Below the pieces are notes generated by a model, which saw only the letters and a program-made list of their open reading frames with translations, did not search any database and was not told where the DNA came from. Both the position numbers and the translations under genes were made by a program. A DNA stretch of 64,000 bases from Phytohabitans houttuyneae (GTDB taxonomy: Bacteria; Actinomycetota; Actinomycetes; Mycobacteriales; Micromonosporaceae), in assembly GCF_011764425.1 (NCBI RefSeq), contig NZ_BLPF01000001.1, positions 4,269,001 to 4,333,000 on the forward strand, read 5' to 3'. Positions 53,901 to 61,793 of this stretch are shown here, one piece after another; position 1 is the stretch's first letter; each line of letters opens with the position of its first letter.

Positions 53901-53991
53901 GGCGCTCGCCCTGTTCCGGCAGATGAACGTGCCGGAGCAGCACGAGGTCGAGCGCCGCCTCGCGGGCCTGGCGCCCGCCGTCCCCCACTGA
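50971..53991 (+). CDS. AfsR/SARP-type regulator with NB-ARC and TPR domains
   Basis: 1006 residues. The winged-helix OmpR-like DNA-binding domain is at about 1-90 (LEVRVLGPLEVLANGATLPLGTRKQQTVLAML), then the bacterial transcriptional activation domain (about 95-245, DVDLHAFLDDCQAARDL, YTAARRALGEELGIEPGPEL). The NB-ARC STAND NTPase follows with Walker A IDGMAGSGKTALAVHVA (about 300), Walker B RRTVVVLDNA and SVVLVTSRRRLAAL, then a winged helix and TPR repeats from about 690 to the end. GGGAGA precedes GTG 50971. Such proteins activate secondary-metabolite or stress genes; no biosynthetic cluster is next to it. The target is unknown. Confidence 0.9.
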   Translation: MLEVRVLGPLEVLANGATLPLGTRKQQTVLAMLAVQSGRVVGLEELIDELWPADPPASAVPNARTYAANLRRLFDATGPASGLIRRQGDGYLLVAERSDVDLHAFLDDCQAARDLRAGGEPLKAATVLAGALARWRGPMLAGVTQGPVLAARSAALEEERLVATEDLADIHLELGQPAEAARLMRDHTHMHPLRERAYGLLMRAQVAAGDVAGALRAYTAARRALGEELGIEPGPELRRLHRAALKPAAEPVPVAPPEPPAPVPSWLPRRVADFTGRSHLVARLLRAGREAGDHPVIQVIDGMAGSGKTALAVHVAHQLAEHYPDAQLFIDLQGHGESSPVEPAAALVTLLRQIGVPAERIPADVYDRIALWRNELARRRTVVVLDNAAGTDQVTPLLPTAPGSVVLVTSRRRLAALEGGHLESLPLLPPGEAIDLLANAVGPERVRAEPEAAGRVVARCGYLPLAIRLAGARLAHRPGWRLADLADRLGHQATVLAELTAENRSIASAFGLSYAPLREPAKKMFRLLGLWPGEHFPIEAAAALSGLTLAEARRVIDELVDRHLVEEPDAGRFRLHDLMREYAQALALAVDRPAEREAAVRGVLDHYLQSVAAVTEPMEPAALRRHIALGQPLRPDLLDEQGVVDSDWLERENGNVRALVRHAEQTGHDEYAWRMARAPWRFHYLRGYIDDIVELHECGLRAAERLKDDTAIASMHNYLASGLQRVGRSQEAVHHLEIAIKLRERTGDLGGAGQSRANAASVYWMLGRFEEAASINLMALAESWRLGGDLSVLLILPNLGIPLMYLGRLDEALRAHRWHLFLARQQGDYYHMAQALGHIGAVRVRMDDPLGAIRVIKASVALKKRIGIRLGVAESFNDLGCAYQRLGHLVEAERMHRLALVEAAAVGHRSIDVTTLNDLGLTLALGDRCRAAIETHEQALALATRIGNPYEQGRALSGIAACRVDENPVEARRHWERALALFRQMNVPEQHEVERRLAGLAPAVPH

Positions 53992-54089
53992 CCTATCGCC
54001 GCCTTATCGATTTCTTGTCGGACTCCTGCTCGCGGCCCCCGTACGGTCGCCTGCGTGCCCGTGGCAAGGCGCACAGGGAGGCGTGAAAG

Positions 54090-55451
54090 ATGGGGCGGCC
54101 AGAGCGCGGGCTCGATGCGATCGACGGGCCCGTGGAGAGTTTCGTCGCCGAGCTTCGAGATCTACGACGGACAGCCGGAAACCCGAGCTACCGGGAGCTG
54201 GCCAAGCGAGCACACTACGCACCGACGACGTTCTCCTCGGCCGTCTCCGGGTACCGGCTGCCGACCCTCGACGTGACGCTCGCGTTCGTGAGCGCGTGCG
54301 AGGGCGACGTCAGCCGGTGGGAGGAGCGGTGGCGGGAGGCGGACAGCCAGACGCGGGCCGCGTCCACCCGGTCGACCGAGGGGGTCGCCCGCGCCCCGTA
54401 CCGCGGGCTCGGGCCGTACCAGCCGCACCACGCGGAGTGGTTCTTCGGCCGTGACCGGCTGGTCAACAGGCTGTCCGCCCTGCTGCCGATGCGGCGGGTG
54501 GTGGTCGTGTCCGGCCACAGCGGCACGGGCAAGTCGTCGCTGCTCCGGGCGGGGCTCATCCCCCGCCTCAACGCCGCGGCGGCACGGCCGGCGTGGCTGC
54601 CGGTCCTGCTGACGCCGGGCCGCCAGCCGGCCGCCGAGCTGGCCCGGCGGGTGCGCGACGCGATCACCCGTACCCCTCATGAGGTGGCCCTGACCGTCGT
54701 CATCGACCAGTTCGAAGAGCTCTTCACGCGCGGGGTCGGCGAGGCCGAGCAGGCCGAGTTCCTCGCCGCGCTGCGCGGGCTCGTCCGGGCGCCGCACGGC
54801 CGGCACCGGGTCGTTGTGGGGGTCCGCACCGAGTACGCCGAGCGCACCGCCGACCTGCTGGCCGGCGCGGCGAACGGCGTGGGCCGGCTCGCCGTCGACG
54901 AGATGACCGGTCCGGAGCTGCGGGAGTCGATCGTGCGCGCGGCGCGGCAGGCCGGGCTCGCGGTGGAACGCTCACTCGTCGCCCGCATCGCGGCCGCCGC
55001 ACCGGGCACGCCGCACGCGCTCCCGCGCATCTCACACGCGCTGCTCGAGGCTTGGCGCCGGCGGCGCGGCGTGATCATCACGCTGGCCGGCTACGAGGCG
55101 GCGGGCGGAATCTCCGGCGCTGTCGAGCAGACCGCGGAGAGCGTGCACACAGGTCTCGGCGGGCCGGAGCGGCAGGCCCTGCGCTGGACGATGCAGCAGC
55201 TTGCACGGATGGACAGCACGGGCAAGGTCTCACTTCTCGGGCACGCTCCGGCCGGCACCAGCCCTGCCGCGGTGACCGCGGTCGGCCGCATGGCGGTCGC
55301 TGGCCTGCTCACGGCCACTCCGGAGACCGTGGAGATCCCGCACGCCGCGCTCGTGACGGCCTGGCCGCGCCTGCGGGGGTGGCTCCGCGACGACGCCACC
55401 AACCAGCCGCGTATCGCGCAATTGTCGAGTTCGTATCGATCGGCCTCCTAG
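54090..55451 (+). CDS. HTH-nSTAND1 NTPase, short form
   Basis: 453 residues. N-terminal Xre-like helix-turn-helix (about 20-80, AGNPSYRELAKRAHYAPTTFSSAVSG), then an nSTAND1 domain opening with PYRGLGPYQPHHAEWFFGRDRLVNRL, Walker A VSGHSGTGKSSLLRAGL (about 143-158), Walker B LTVVIDQFEELF, and the closing winged-helix part IPHAALVTAWPRLRGWL. Relatives usually go on into WD40 repeats or membrane helices; this one stops 20 residues after RGWL, so it looks truncated or is a minimal form. It follows the SARP-like gene in the same direction after 98 bases. Confidence 0.85.
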   Translation: MGRPERGLDAIDGPVESFVAELRDLRRTAGNPSYRELAKRAHYAPTTFSSAVSGYRLPTLDVTLAFVSACEGDVSRWEERWREADSQTRAASTRSTEGVARAPYRGLGPYQPHHAEWFFGRDRLVNRLSALLPMRRVVVVSGHSGTGKSSLLRAGLIPRLNAAAARPAWLPVLLTPGRQPAAELARRVRDAITRTPHEVALTVVIDQFEELFTRGVGEAEQAEFLAALRGLVRAPHGRHRVVVGVRTEYAERTADLLAGAANGVGRLAVDEMTGPELRESIVRAARQAGLAVERSLVARIAAAAPGTPHALPRISHALLEAWRRRRGVIITLAGYEAAGGISGAVEQTAESVHTGLGGPERQALRWTMQQLARMDSTGKVSLLGHAPAGTSPAAVTAVGRMAVAGLLTATPETVEIPHAALVTAWPRLRGWLRDDATNQPRIAQLSSSYRSAS

Positions 55452-55495
55452 GGTCGCTTGGCCGCGACCGGCCCGCAGCCCGAGGCAGGGCCATC

Positions 55496-55537
55496 ACCCG
55501 GGGAAGGGGTGTCACGGGGGCGCTCCCTTCCCCGGGT
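55496..55537 (+). terminator. hairpin before moaC
   Basis: Perfect 13-bp inverted repeat ACCCGGGGAAGGG / CCCTTCCCCGGGT with a 16-base loop, 45 bases after the nSTAND gene and 19 before moaC. Most likely the terminator of the upstream gene; a regulatory leader for moaC is the alternative. Confidence 0.72.
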
Positions 55538-55556
55538 CGGCGAATAAGCTCACCTG

Positions 55557-56048
55557 GTGACGGATTCCGCCCATCTCACCCACGTCGACGACGCCGGCGC
55601 AGCCCGCATGGTGGACGTCTCGGCCAAGTCGGTTTCGGTGCGCCGCGCGGTCGCCGCCGGGCGCCTGCGCACCACCGCCGAGGTCGTCGACCTGCTCCGC
55701 CGCGACGGCCTGCCCAAGGGCGACGCGCTGGCCGTGGCCCGGATCGCCGGGATCATGGGCGCCAAGCGCACGCCCGACATCGTCCCGCTGTGCCACCCGA
55801 TCGCGCTGCACGGCGTCACGGTCGACTTCGAGCTGACCGCCGAGACCGTGGAAATCACCGCGAGTGCCAAGACCGCCGATCGCACCGGCGTGGAGATGGA
55901 GGCCTTGACGGCCGTGGCCGCCGCCGGGCTCGCGCTTGTCGACATGGTCAAGGCCGTCGACCCGGCAGCTTCCATCGAGGGGGTACGGGTGATGAGCAAA
56001 GAGGGCGGCAAGACCGGCGACTGGCTCCGCCCCGAGGATCGGCAGTGA
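55557..56048 (+). CDS. moaC: cyclic pyranopterin monophosphate synthase
   Basis: 163 residues. Makes cPMP with MoaA in molybdenum cofactor synthesis. Motifs: ARMVDVSAKSVSVRRAVAAG, GDALAVARIAGIMGAKRTPDIVPLCHPIAL, and DRTGVEMEALTAVAAAGLALVDMVKAVD. GTG start, weak ribosome binding site. First of four overlapping or closely spaced cofactor genes. No moaA or moaD is in the window. Confidence 0.96.
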   Translation: MTDSAHLTHVDDAGAARMVDVSAKSVSVRRAVAAGRLRTTAEVVDLLRRDGLPKGDALAVARIAGIMGAKRTPDIVPLCHPIALHGVTVDFELTAETVEITASAKTADRTGVEMEALTAVAAAGLALVDMVKAVDPAASIEGVRVMSKEGGKTGDWLRPEDRQ

Positions 56049-56533
56049 TCAGGGCGCGCGTGGTCGTCGCTTCCAATCGCGCCTCCGCGGGCGTCTACGC
56101 CGACACCAGCGGCCCGCTGCTCGTCGAGGGCCTGCGCGGCCTCGGCTGCGAGGTGGGCGACCCGGTGGTCGTGCCGGACGGCGAGCCGGTCGCCAGCGAG
56201 CTGCGCCGCGCCGTGGCCGAGGGCCTCGACGTGGTGCTGACAAGTGGCGGCACCGGCATCAGCCCGACCGATCGCACTCCGGACGTGACCCGCGAGCTGC
56301 TCGACTACGAGGTGCCGGGCATCGCCGAGGCGATCCGGGCGTACGGGCGGGACAAGGTGCCCACCGCCGCGCTGTCCCGAGGGCTGGCCGGGGTCGCCGG
56401 CCGTACCCTCGTCGTCAACCTGCCGGGCTCCAAGGGTGGGGCGCGCGACGGCCTCGCCGTGCTCGGGCCGTTGCTGGCACACGCCGTTGATCAGCTCCGC
56501 GGTGGCGACCACGCGAGCCAGCCACAGGGATAG
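56045..56533 (+). CDS. mogA: molybdopterin adenylyltransferase (MogA/MoaB type)
   Basis: 162 residues from GTG 56045, overlapping moaC as GTGA. MoCF domain with VVVASNRASAGVYADTSGPLL, VVLTSGGTGISPTDRTPDVTRELLD and TLVVNLPGSKGGARDGLAVL. Activates molybdopterin by adenylation before metal insertion by MoeA. Confidence 0.93.
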   Translation: MIRARVVVASNRASAGVYADTSGPLLVEGLRGLGCEVGDPVVVPDGEPVASELRRAVAEGLDVVLTSGGTGISPTDRTPDVTRELLDYEVPGIAEAIRAYGRDKVPTAALSRGLAGVAGRTLVVNLPGSKGGARDGLAVLGPLLAHAVDQLRGGDHASQPQG

Positions 56534-56542
56534 GCTCGGCGG

Positions 56543-57763
56543 GTGAGCACGCAGACAGCGCCGGTCTCGTGGGCCCGGGCGCGGTCGCTGGTCTACACGG
56601 CCGGCTTGGCCGCCGCCCAGCCGGCGGTGCAGGTGCCGCTGGCCGAGGCCGACGGGCACACGCTCGCCGAGCCACTGACCACGCTGACCGACCTGCCCGC
56701 GTTCCCGACCTCCAGTGTGGACGGTTGGGCGGTGCGCGGCCCGGGGCCGTGGCGGGTGGTCGGTCGGGTGCTGGCCGGCAGCAGCCCGGCACCGCTCGAC
56801 GAAGACGGCACCACGGTCGAGATCGCCACCGGCGCGATGCTGCCCGAAGGCGCCACCGCCGTGCTCCGCGTCGAGGAGTCGGCGCACACGCCCGACGGGC
56901 TGGTGACCGGCACGCCGAGGGCGCAGCCCGAGTGGCGGGTGCCCGGCGACGAGGCGCACAGCGGCGAGGTGCTGCTGCCGGCCGGCGCCGCCGTCAACCC
57001 GGGAGTCATCGGCCTCGCCGCCTCCTGCGGCTACGACACGCTGCCGGTCCGCCGCCCGCCACGCTCGGCCCTGCTGGTCTTCGGCGACGAGCTGCTCACC
57101 ACCGGCCTGCCCGGCGCCGGCCGCGTGCGTGACGCGCTCGGCGCGCCGGTGCCGGCCTGGCTCCGGCGGTACGGCGCGGAGCCCGGCCTCTTCGTCGGAC
57201 CGGTCGAGGACACGCTCGCGGCGCACGTCGCCGCCATCCGCAAGGCGCTCGACGGCGCGGAGCTTGTCTGCACGACCGGCGGCACGATGCGTGGCCCGGT
57301 CGACCACCTCCACCCGGCCCTTCGCGAGCTGGGCGGGGAGTACGTGGTGAACACCGTCGCGGTCCGCCCCGGCTTTCCGATGCTGCTGGCCCGGGTGCCC
57401 GGCCCTGACGGGCGGTCCCGTTTCCTGGCCGGCCTCCCGGGCAACCCGCAGTCCGCGATCGTCGCGCTGGTGTCGCTGGTCGCCCCACTGATCGCCGGCC
57501 TGCACGGGCGGCCCGAGCCGGTGCTGCCCACGATCACGCTGGCCGAGGCGGTGCCGGGCCGCGGTGAGTACACGCATCTGGCGCTCGTCCGCGTCGACCC
57601 GGTCGACCACGTCGCGCATCCGGTACGGCACGTCGGCTCGGCGATGCTGCGCGGGCTGGCACAGGCCGACGGGTTCGCGGTGATCGAGCCGGGCACCACC
57701 GGTGAGGCGGGCGCGGTCGTCCCGTTCGCCCCACTCCCCCTCTTTTCTGGAGAGCGGCCATGA
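56543..57763 (+). CDS. moeA: molybdopterin molybdenumtransferase
   Basis: 406 residues. Inserts molybdate into adenylated molybdopterin. Domains: an N-terminal part with LPAFPTSSVDGWAVRG (family form SxMDGYA), VEIATGAMLPEGATAVLRVEES, a MoCF domain with FGDELLTTG and CTTGGTMRGPVDHLHPAL, FLAGLPGNPQSAIVAL, and a C-terminal beta domain. The usual TGDEL and TSGGVS signatures are altered, so this is a divergent MoeA. GTG start ten bases after mogA. Confidence 0.9.
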   Translation: MSTQTAPVSWARARSLVYTAGLAAAQPAVQVPLAEADGHTLAEPLTTLTDLPAFPTSSVDGWAVRGPGPWRVVGRVLAGSSPAPLDEDGTTVEIATGAMLPEGATAVLRVEESAHTPDGLVTGTPRAQPEWRVPGDEAHSGEVLLPAGAAVNPGVIGLAASCGYDTLPVRRPPRSALLVFGDELLTTGLPGAGRVRDALGAPVPAWLRRYGAEPGLFVGPVEDTLAAHVAAIRKALDGAELVCTTGGTMRGPVDHLHPALRELGGEYVVNTVAVRPGFPMLLARVPGPDGRSRFLAGLPGNPQSAIVALVSLVAPLIAGLHGRPEPVLPTITLAEAVPGRGEYTHLALVRVDPVDHVAHPVRHVGSAMLRGLAQADGFAVIEPGTTGEAGAVVPFAPLPLFSGERP

Positions 57764-58191
57764 CCGGCAGTGGTGCGATCGTCCTGCTCGCGGTCACCGA
57801 CAAGCCGCTCGACCTCGCCGCGCACGAGGCCGCGGTCGCCGAGCGGCGGGCCGGCGCGGTGGTGTCGTTTCAGGGCGTGGTGCGCGACCACGACCACGGC
57901 CGCTCGGTGACCAAGCTGGAGTACGAAGGCCACCCCTCCGCCGAAGCGGTGCTCCGCGAGGTGGCCGCCGAGATCTGCGCCGACCCCGAGGTGTACGCGG
58001 TGGCGGTGTCGCACCGCGTCGGTCCACTCGAGATCGGCGACGCCGCGCTCGTGGCGGCCGTCAGCACAGCACACCGGGCCGCCGCCTTCGCTGCCTGCGC
58101 CCGCCTCGTCGACGAGGTGAAGGCGCGACTGCCGATCTGGAAGCACCAGATCTTCAGCGACGGCACCGACGAGTGGGTCAACTGCCCCTGA
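57760..58191 (+). CDS. moaE: molybdopterin synthase catalytic subunit
   Basis: 143 residues. Transfers sulfur from MoaD thiocarboxylate to cPMP. Motifs: GAVVSFQGVVRDHDHGRSVTKLEYEGHPSAE, VAVSHRVGPLEIGDAALVAAVSTAHRAAAFAAC, and the catalytic-lysine end VKARLPIWKHQIFSDG. The ATG overlaps moeA as ATGA. Its 3' end overlaps the convergent gene by 14 bases. Confidence 0.95.
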   Translation: MTGSGAIVLLAVTDKPLDLAAHEAAVAERRAGAVVSFQGVVRDHDHGRSVTKLEYEGHPSAEAVLREVAAEICADPEVYAVAVSHRVGPLEIGDAALVAAVSTAHRAAAFAACARLVDEVKARLPIWKHQIFSDGTDEWVNCP

Positions 58192-59710
58192 GCGCCTCGT
58201 CCGCCTGGCGTGGCTCCACCGGCTCCGCCGCCCTGCGGGCCGGGCCGCTGCGGGAGACCTCGTGCGTGCGGCGCGGGCGGAGCACCGTGTTGCCCACCGC
58301 GTAGGCCGGGCCGTTGAAGACCGGCTCGGCCCCGGGGCGCCACGGCAGGGCGGCCACCAGCACGATGATCGCCAGCGCGAGGGAGTTTTCCATCAGCGCG
58401 CCCCAGAGCCCGTCCGCGTAGTGCGAGACCTGCGGCAGCTGGTGCTCGTACGGCCAGATGGGCGAGCGCACGAAGAGCAGGAAGAGTCCCACAGCCGCCA
58501 GCGCGTGGCGCATGCCGGCCAGCGCGGGGAACCAGGACGGTGCGCGGAGGCCGGTCAGCGCGGTCAGTCCGGAGGTGACCGGGCCCGGCCGCCGGATGGG
58601 CCCTCGGCTGGCATCCCGGCGCCGCAGCGTGGCGTCGAACAGGATGATCATGACCGGGAGCACGTAGAGCAGGTGGTGCGACCACGAGATCGGGCTGATC
58701 ACGTTGGTCGTCAGGCCCACCAGCGTGAACGCGGTCAGCTCGTCACCGTCGGCGTGCGCGTGCGAAGCCCGGGAGAGCCCGACCGCGAGCAGCAGCAGCG
58801 AAAACGTGAGCCACAGCAGGGTGGGCGCGGTCACCGAGTCGTACATCCGGGCGAGCACGCCGGCGAGTGACTGGTTGGGCGTCATGTCGGCCTGACCCAC
58901 GCGCTCGGTCTGCCAGAGCACGCTCGTCCAGTACGTCGTGGACTCGCGCCCGGCGATCGCGAACGTGGCCATGGTCACACCCACAGCGGTGCCGATCGCG
59001 GTGAAGGCGACCCGCCACTGTCGAGTGAAGATCAGGTACACGATGAACAGCGCGGGCGTCAGCTTGATCGAAGTGGCCAGGCCGATGCCGGCACCGGCCC
59101 ACGCGCCGCTGGCGAAAAAGCGGGCCAGCTGCCCGCGTCCACTGAGGAGCGGGTTGCTGCGGCCACGGGACCGCCAGCGCAGCGCCACGAGGTCGGCGAA
59201 GATCAGCGCGAACAACAGCAGGTTGACCTGGCCGAAGCCCAGCGTCTCGCGGACCGGCTCGGTGGCCGTGGCCAGCGCTGTCGCGATGCCCACGACAAAC
59301 CACAGGGACCAGCCGTATCGCCGGGTGATCGGCGCGAGCAGGGCGGCCAGCACGAGCGCGAGCGCCGAGAGGCTGACCACGATGTTGATGACGCCCGCCG
59401 CCTTCACCGGCACCAGTGCCAGCGGCATCATCATGATGCCCGCGAAGGGTGGATATGTGTAGCCGATGGTCATGCCTGGAGCGATGAACTCGTATAGCTC
59501 GTTGCCGCCTGCCCACCAGACCACCGCGCCGTGGTAGATCTTCATGTCGAAGAAGTCGTAGAACCGCCCGTACGCCTCGATGGCGCGCCAGGCGGCGTAG
59601 AAGGTAACGGCGACGATGCCGACCCGTACGACCAACCAGAGATCGATCCCACTGAGCACACGGCGGACTCGGGCAAGGCGGCCCATCCGTCTCCCGACGG
59701 TCGCCGGCAT
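58178..59710 (-). CDS. GT87 mannosyltransferase-like membrane protein
   Basis: 510 residues from ATG 59710 (purine-rich GGGGGTGG upstream; the frame is open to 59824). About ten membrane helices. The first loop FYDFFDMKIYHGAVVWWAGGNELYEFIAPGMTIGYTYPPFAGIMMMPL carries the Asp and the TYPPF motif of polyprenyl-phosphate-mannose mannosyltransferases of the PimE/DUF2029 kind, and LATSIKLTPALFIVYL and TNVISPISWSHHLLYVLPV are also typical. The acceptor is unknown; phosphatidylinositol mannosides are one possibility, consistent with the ino1 gene in the window. Confidence 0.86.
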   Translation of the reverse strand: MPATVGRRMGRLARVRRVLSGIDLWLVVRVGIVAVTFYAAWRAIEAYGRFYDFFDMKIYHGAVVWWAGGNELYEFIAPGMTIGYTYPPFAGIMMMPLALVPVKAAGVINIVVSLSALALVLAALLAPITRRYGWSLWFVVGIATALATATEPVRETLGFGQVNLLLFALIFADLVALRWRSRGRSNPLLSGRGQLARFFASGAWAGAGIGLATSIKLTPALFIVYLIFTRQWRVAFTAIGTAVGVTMATFAIAGRESTTYWTSVLWQTERVGQADMTPNQSLAGVLARMYDSVTAPTLLWLTFSLLLLAVGLSRASHAHADGDELTAFTLVGLTTNVISPISWSHHLLYVLPVMIILFDATLRRRDASRGPIRRPGPVTSGLTALTGLRAPSWFPALAGMRHALAAVGLFLLFVRSPIWPYEHQLPQVSHYADGLWGALMENSLALAIIVLVAALPWRPGAEPVFNGPAYAVGNTVLRPRRTHEVSRSGPARRAAEPVEPRQADEALRGS

Positions 59711-59884
59711 GGCGTGGCCACCCCCGTACCAATGTCGTACTTCCCACCCAGGTCCGCCTAGAAGCCTAGAACGGCCTGTCACTCCAGTACCTCCTGCGTT
59801 ACCCGACCGTGTCCGATCCCACACTGGTTCGCGACATTTCCAACGGGTTAACGTACGGCGTGTAGTTCAGGTGATTCGTGTGAG

Positions 59885-60430
59885 TTATCCCGGCAGGTGC
59901 CGGCCCACAGACGCCGACTTCACGGCGATTCGCGCGTCCCGCCGGGCGGCCCGGACACCACGCTTTATTGAACGCCGTCGATCCCCCACGAAGCGCCCCG
60001 TACGGTAGCGCAGGCTCGGTCGCCCCTCGGTGTCGGCGACCGCCAGCAGCAGTCCGCCGAGCAGCCCGATGTTCTTCAAGAAGTGGATCTGCTGGGTCCG
60101 GCGCTCGGCCGGGTCGTCGTGCTCCCAGAACGCGTGGCCCGCGAGCGTGGTCGGCACGAGCGTACCGGCCAGCACCGCCGCGGCACCGCGACTCCCCCGG
60201 CCGGTGGCCAGCAGCAGCCCGGCGACCGCCTGGACAGCGCCGTTGACGCGGACCAGCGTCCGCGCGTCGGTCGGCAGTTGAGCAGGCACTTTCTCGATGA
60301 GCGGAGAGACCCGGTCCGTGACCCGCTTGGCCCTCGGGACCAGCGGGTCCGGGTTAATGATCGCGTGCGCACCATTGGCCACGAAGATGGCGCTGAGCAT
60401 GGCACGTGCCGCGCCGCGTACGGGTCTCAT
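59885..60430 (-). CDS. DoxX-family membrane protein
   Basis: 181 residues from ATG 60430. Short DoxX/DUF417-like four-helix membrane protein: AMLSAIFVANGAHAIINPD, VNGAVQAVAGLLLATG, AAVLAGTLVPTTLAGHAFWEHDDPAERRTQQIHFLKNIGLLGGLLLAVADTEG. The C-terminal 40 residues are basic. Some family members work with redox partners; nothing here fixes a role. Confidence 0.85.
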   Translation of the reverse strand: MRPVRGAARAMLSAIFVANGAHAIINPDPLVPRAKRVTDRVSPLIEKVPAQLPTDARTLVRVNGAVQAVAGLLLATGRGSRGAAAVLAGTLVPTTLAGHAFWEHDDPAERRTQQIHFLKNIGLLGGLLLAVADTEGRPSLRYRTGRFVGDRRRSIKRGVRAARRDARIAVKSASVGRHLPG

Positions 60431-60459
60431 GCGCTCTTCATACCCGGTCGCGCTGCTGC

Positions 60460-61674
60460 TTATCCCACTGTTCGCAGGTATCGGCCGAAGTGCGGCACGG
60501 TGAACGCGACGGTCCCACGCTCGCCGGAGTAGATGAGCCCTTTCTTGATGAGCGCGTCGCGGGCCGGCGACAGGCTGGCCGGCTTGCGCCCCAACTGCTT
60601 GGCGATCTCGGCCGTGGGCACGGCGGCGTCCATGTCGTCGGTCGGCTCGTTCACCGACAGCGCCGCCATCGCCCGCATGTACTCGCGCTCGGCCGGGGTG
60701 GCCCGCTCGTACCGCGAGCCGAAGAAGCCCACCGCCAACTCCCCCTCGGCCTCCGGCGCGGCCACCCGCACGTCTTCGGCCGTGATCGGCGAGCGCGGCG
60801 CGTGATCCCAGGTGGCCTTGCCGTACGCCTGGACGAAGTACGGATAGCCGCCGGACTTCTCGTAGAGCAGGTCGAGCGCCTTCTGCTCGTACTCGACCTC
60901 CTCGCGCGAGGCCGGAGCGCCGAGCGCCTGGTCGGCCGAGAGCCGGTCGAGCCGGTCGATCCGCTGGTACCGGAAGAGCCGCTCGGAGTACGACTTGGCG
61001 GCGGAGAGGACGGCCGGCAGGTGCGGCAGGCCCGCGCCGACCACGATCAGTGGCGCGCCGAGCTGCGAAAGCTCGTGGCAGGCGGCGCAGAGTGCCGAGA
61101 CGTCCTCCGCGCCGAGGTCCTGCATCTCGTCGATGAAGAGCGCGATGCCGGTGCCGACGTCGGTCGCCACGCTGGCCGCGTCGCTGAAGAGCTCGACCAG
61201 GTCGATCTCGATGTCGCCGGAGTCGGCCCGCCCGGCCCGCACCGGCGCGTCGATGCCGGGCTGCCAGCGGTCGCGCAGCTTGGCGTTGGACGCGTTGGCG
61301 CGCAGGGCGAACGCCTTGAGCACGCCGAGGAAGTCGTCGATCCGGTCGGGTGCGCGGTGATGCGGGGCCAGCTCGCGCACCGCCATGTGCAGGGCGGCGC
61401 TCACCGGACGGCGCAGCGACTGGTCGGGGCGGGCCTCGATCTTGCCGGTGCCCCACAGCCGGCCGATGGCCTGCGAACGCAGCGTGTTGAGCAGGACGGT
61501 CTTGCCGACGCCGCGCAGGCCGGTGAGCATCAGGCTGCGCTCGGGGCGGCCGCGGGCCACCCGCTCCAGCACGACGTCAAAGACCTCCAGCTCGCGGTCG
61601 CGGCCGGCGAGCTCGGGCGGGCGCTGCCCGGCGCCGGGGGCGTAGGGGTTGCGGACCGGATCCACGTATCGCAC
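60460..61674 (-). CDS. AAA-type ATPase with C-terminal winged helix
   Basis: 404 residues: Walker A LTGLRGVGKTVLLNTLRSQA (about 50-69), Walker B IALFIDEMQDL (about 175-185), sensor-like GAPLIVVGAGLPHLPAVL, and a C-terminal winged helix (about 335-404, ERGTVAFTVPHFGRYLRTVG). It resembles the ORC/Cdc6-like or ATPase_2 group common in actinobacteria. Target unknown. Confidence 0.85.
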   Translation of the reverse strand: MRYVDPVRNPYAPGAGQRPPELAGRDRELEVFDVVLERVARGRPERSLMLTGLRGVGKTVLLNTLRSQAIGRLWGTGKIEARPDQSLRRPVSAALHMAVRELAPHHRAPDRIDDFLGVLKAFALRANASNAKLRDRWQPGIDAPVRAGRADSGDIEIDLVELFSDAASVATDVGTGIALFIDEMQDLGAEDVSALCAACHELSQLGAPLIVVGAGLPHLPAVLSAAKSYSERLFRYQRIDRLDRLSADQALGAPASREEVEYEQKALDLLYEKSGGYPYFVQAYGKATWDHAPRSPITAEDVRVAAPEAEGELAVGFFGSRYERATPAEREYMRAMAALSVNEPTDDMDAAVPTAEIAKQLGRKPASLSPARDALIKKGLIYSGERGTVAFTVPHFGRYLRTVG

Positions 61675-61746
61675 CGTATCGGCTCGTCTACGGCAGACCC
61701 TAGATTGCCGAATACATGGGTGTGTCGCGGCAAGTCGACAAATAAA

Positions 61747-61780
61747 TAGCGCCGTCTAGCCTTATCGCTAGACGGCGCTA
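61747..61780 (-). terminator. intrinsic terminator of the LppU-type gene
   Basis: Perfect 13-bp inverted repeat TAGCGCCGTCTAG / CTAGACGGCGCTA with an eight-base loop. On the minus strand it is followed by a T-rich run (TTTATT), as in a Rho-independent terminator. Confidence 0.82.
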
Positions 61781-61793
61781 TAGAGGGCTATCG

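Noticed and set aside
50335-55451. An antiphage system built on the two STAND proteins
   Set aside because: No nuclease, protease, TIR or membrane-pore effector is visible in either protein or nearby; kept only as an accessory regulatory pair.
55496-55537. Molybdenum cofactor riboswitch before moaC
   Set aside because: Only a simple hairpin is seen, without the multi-stem structure of the known motif; a terminator explains it better.
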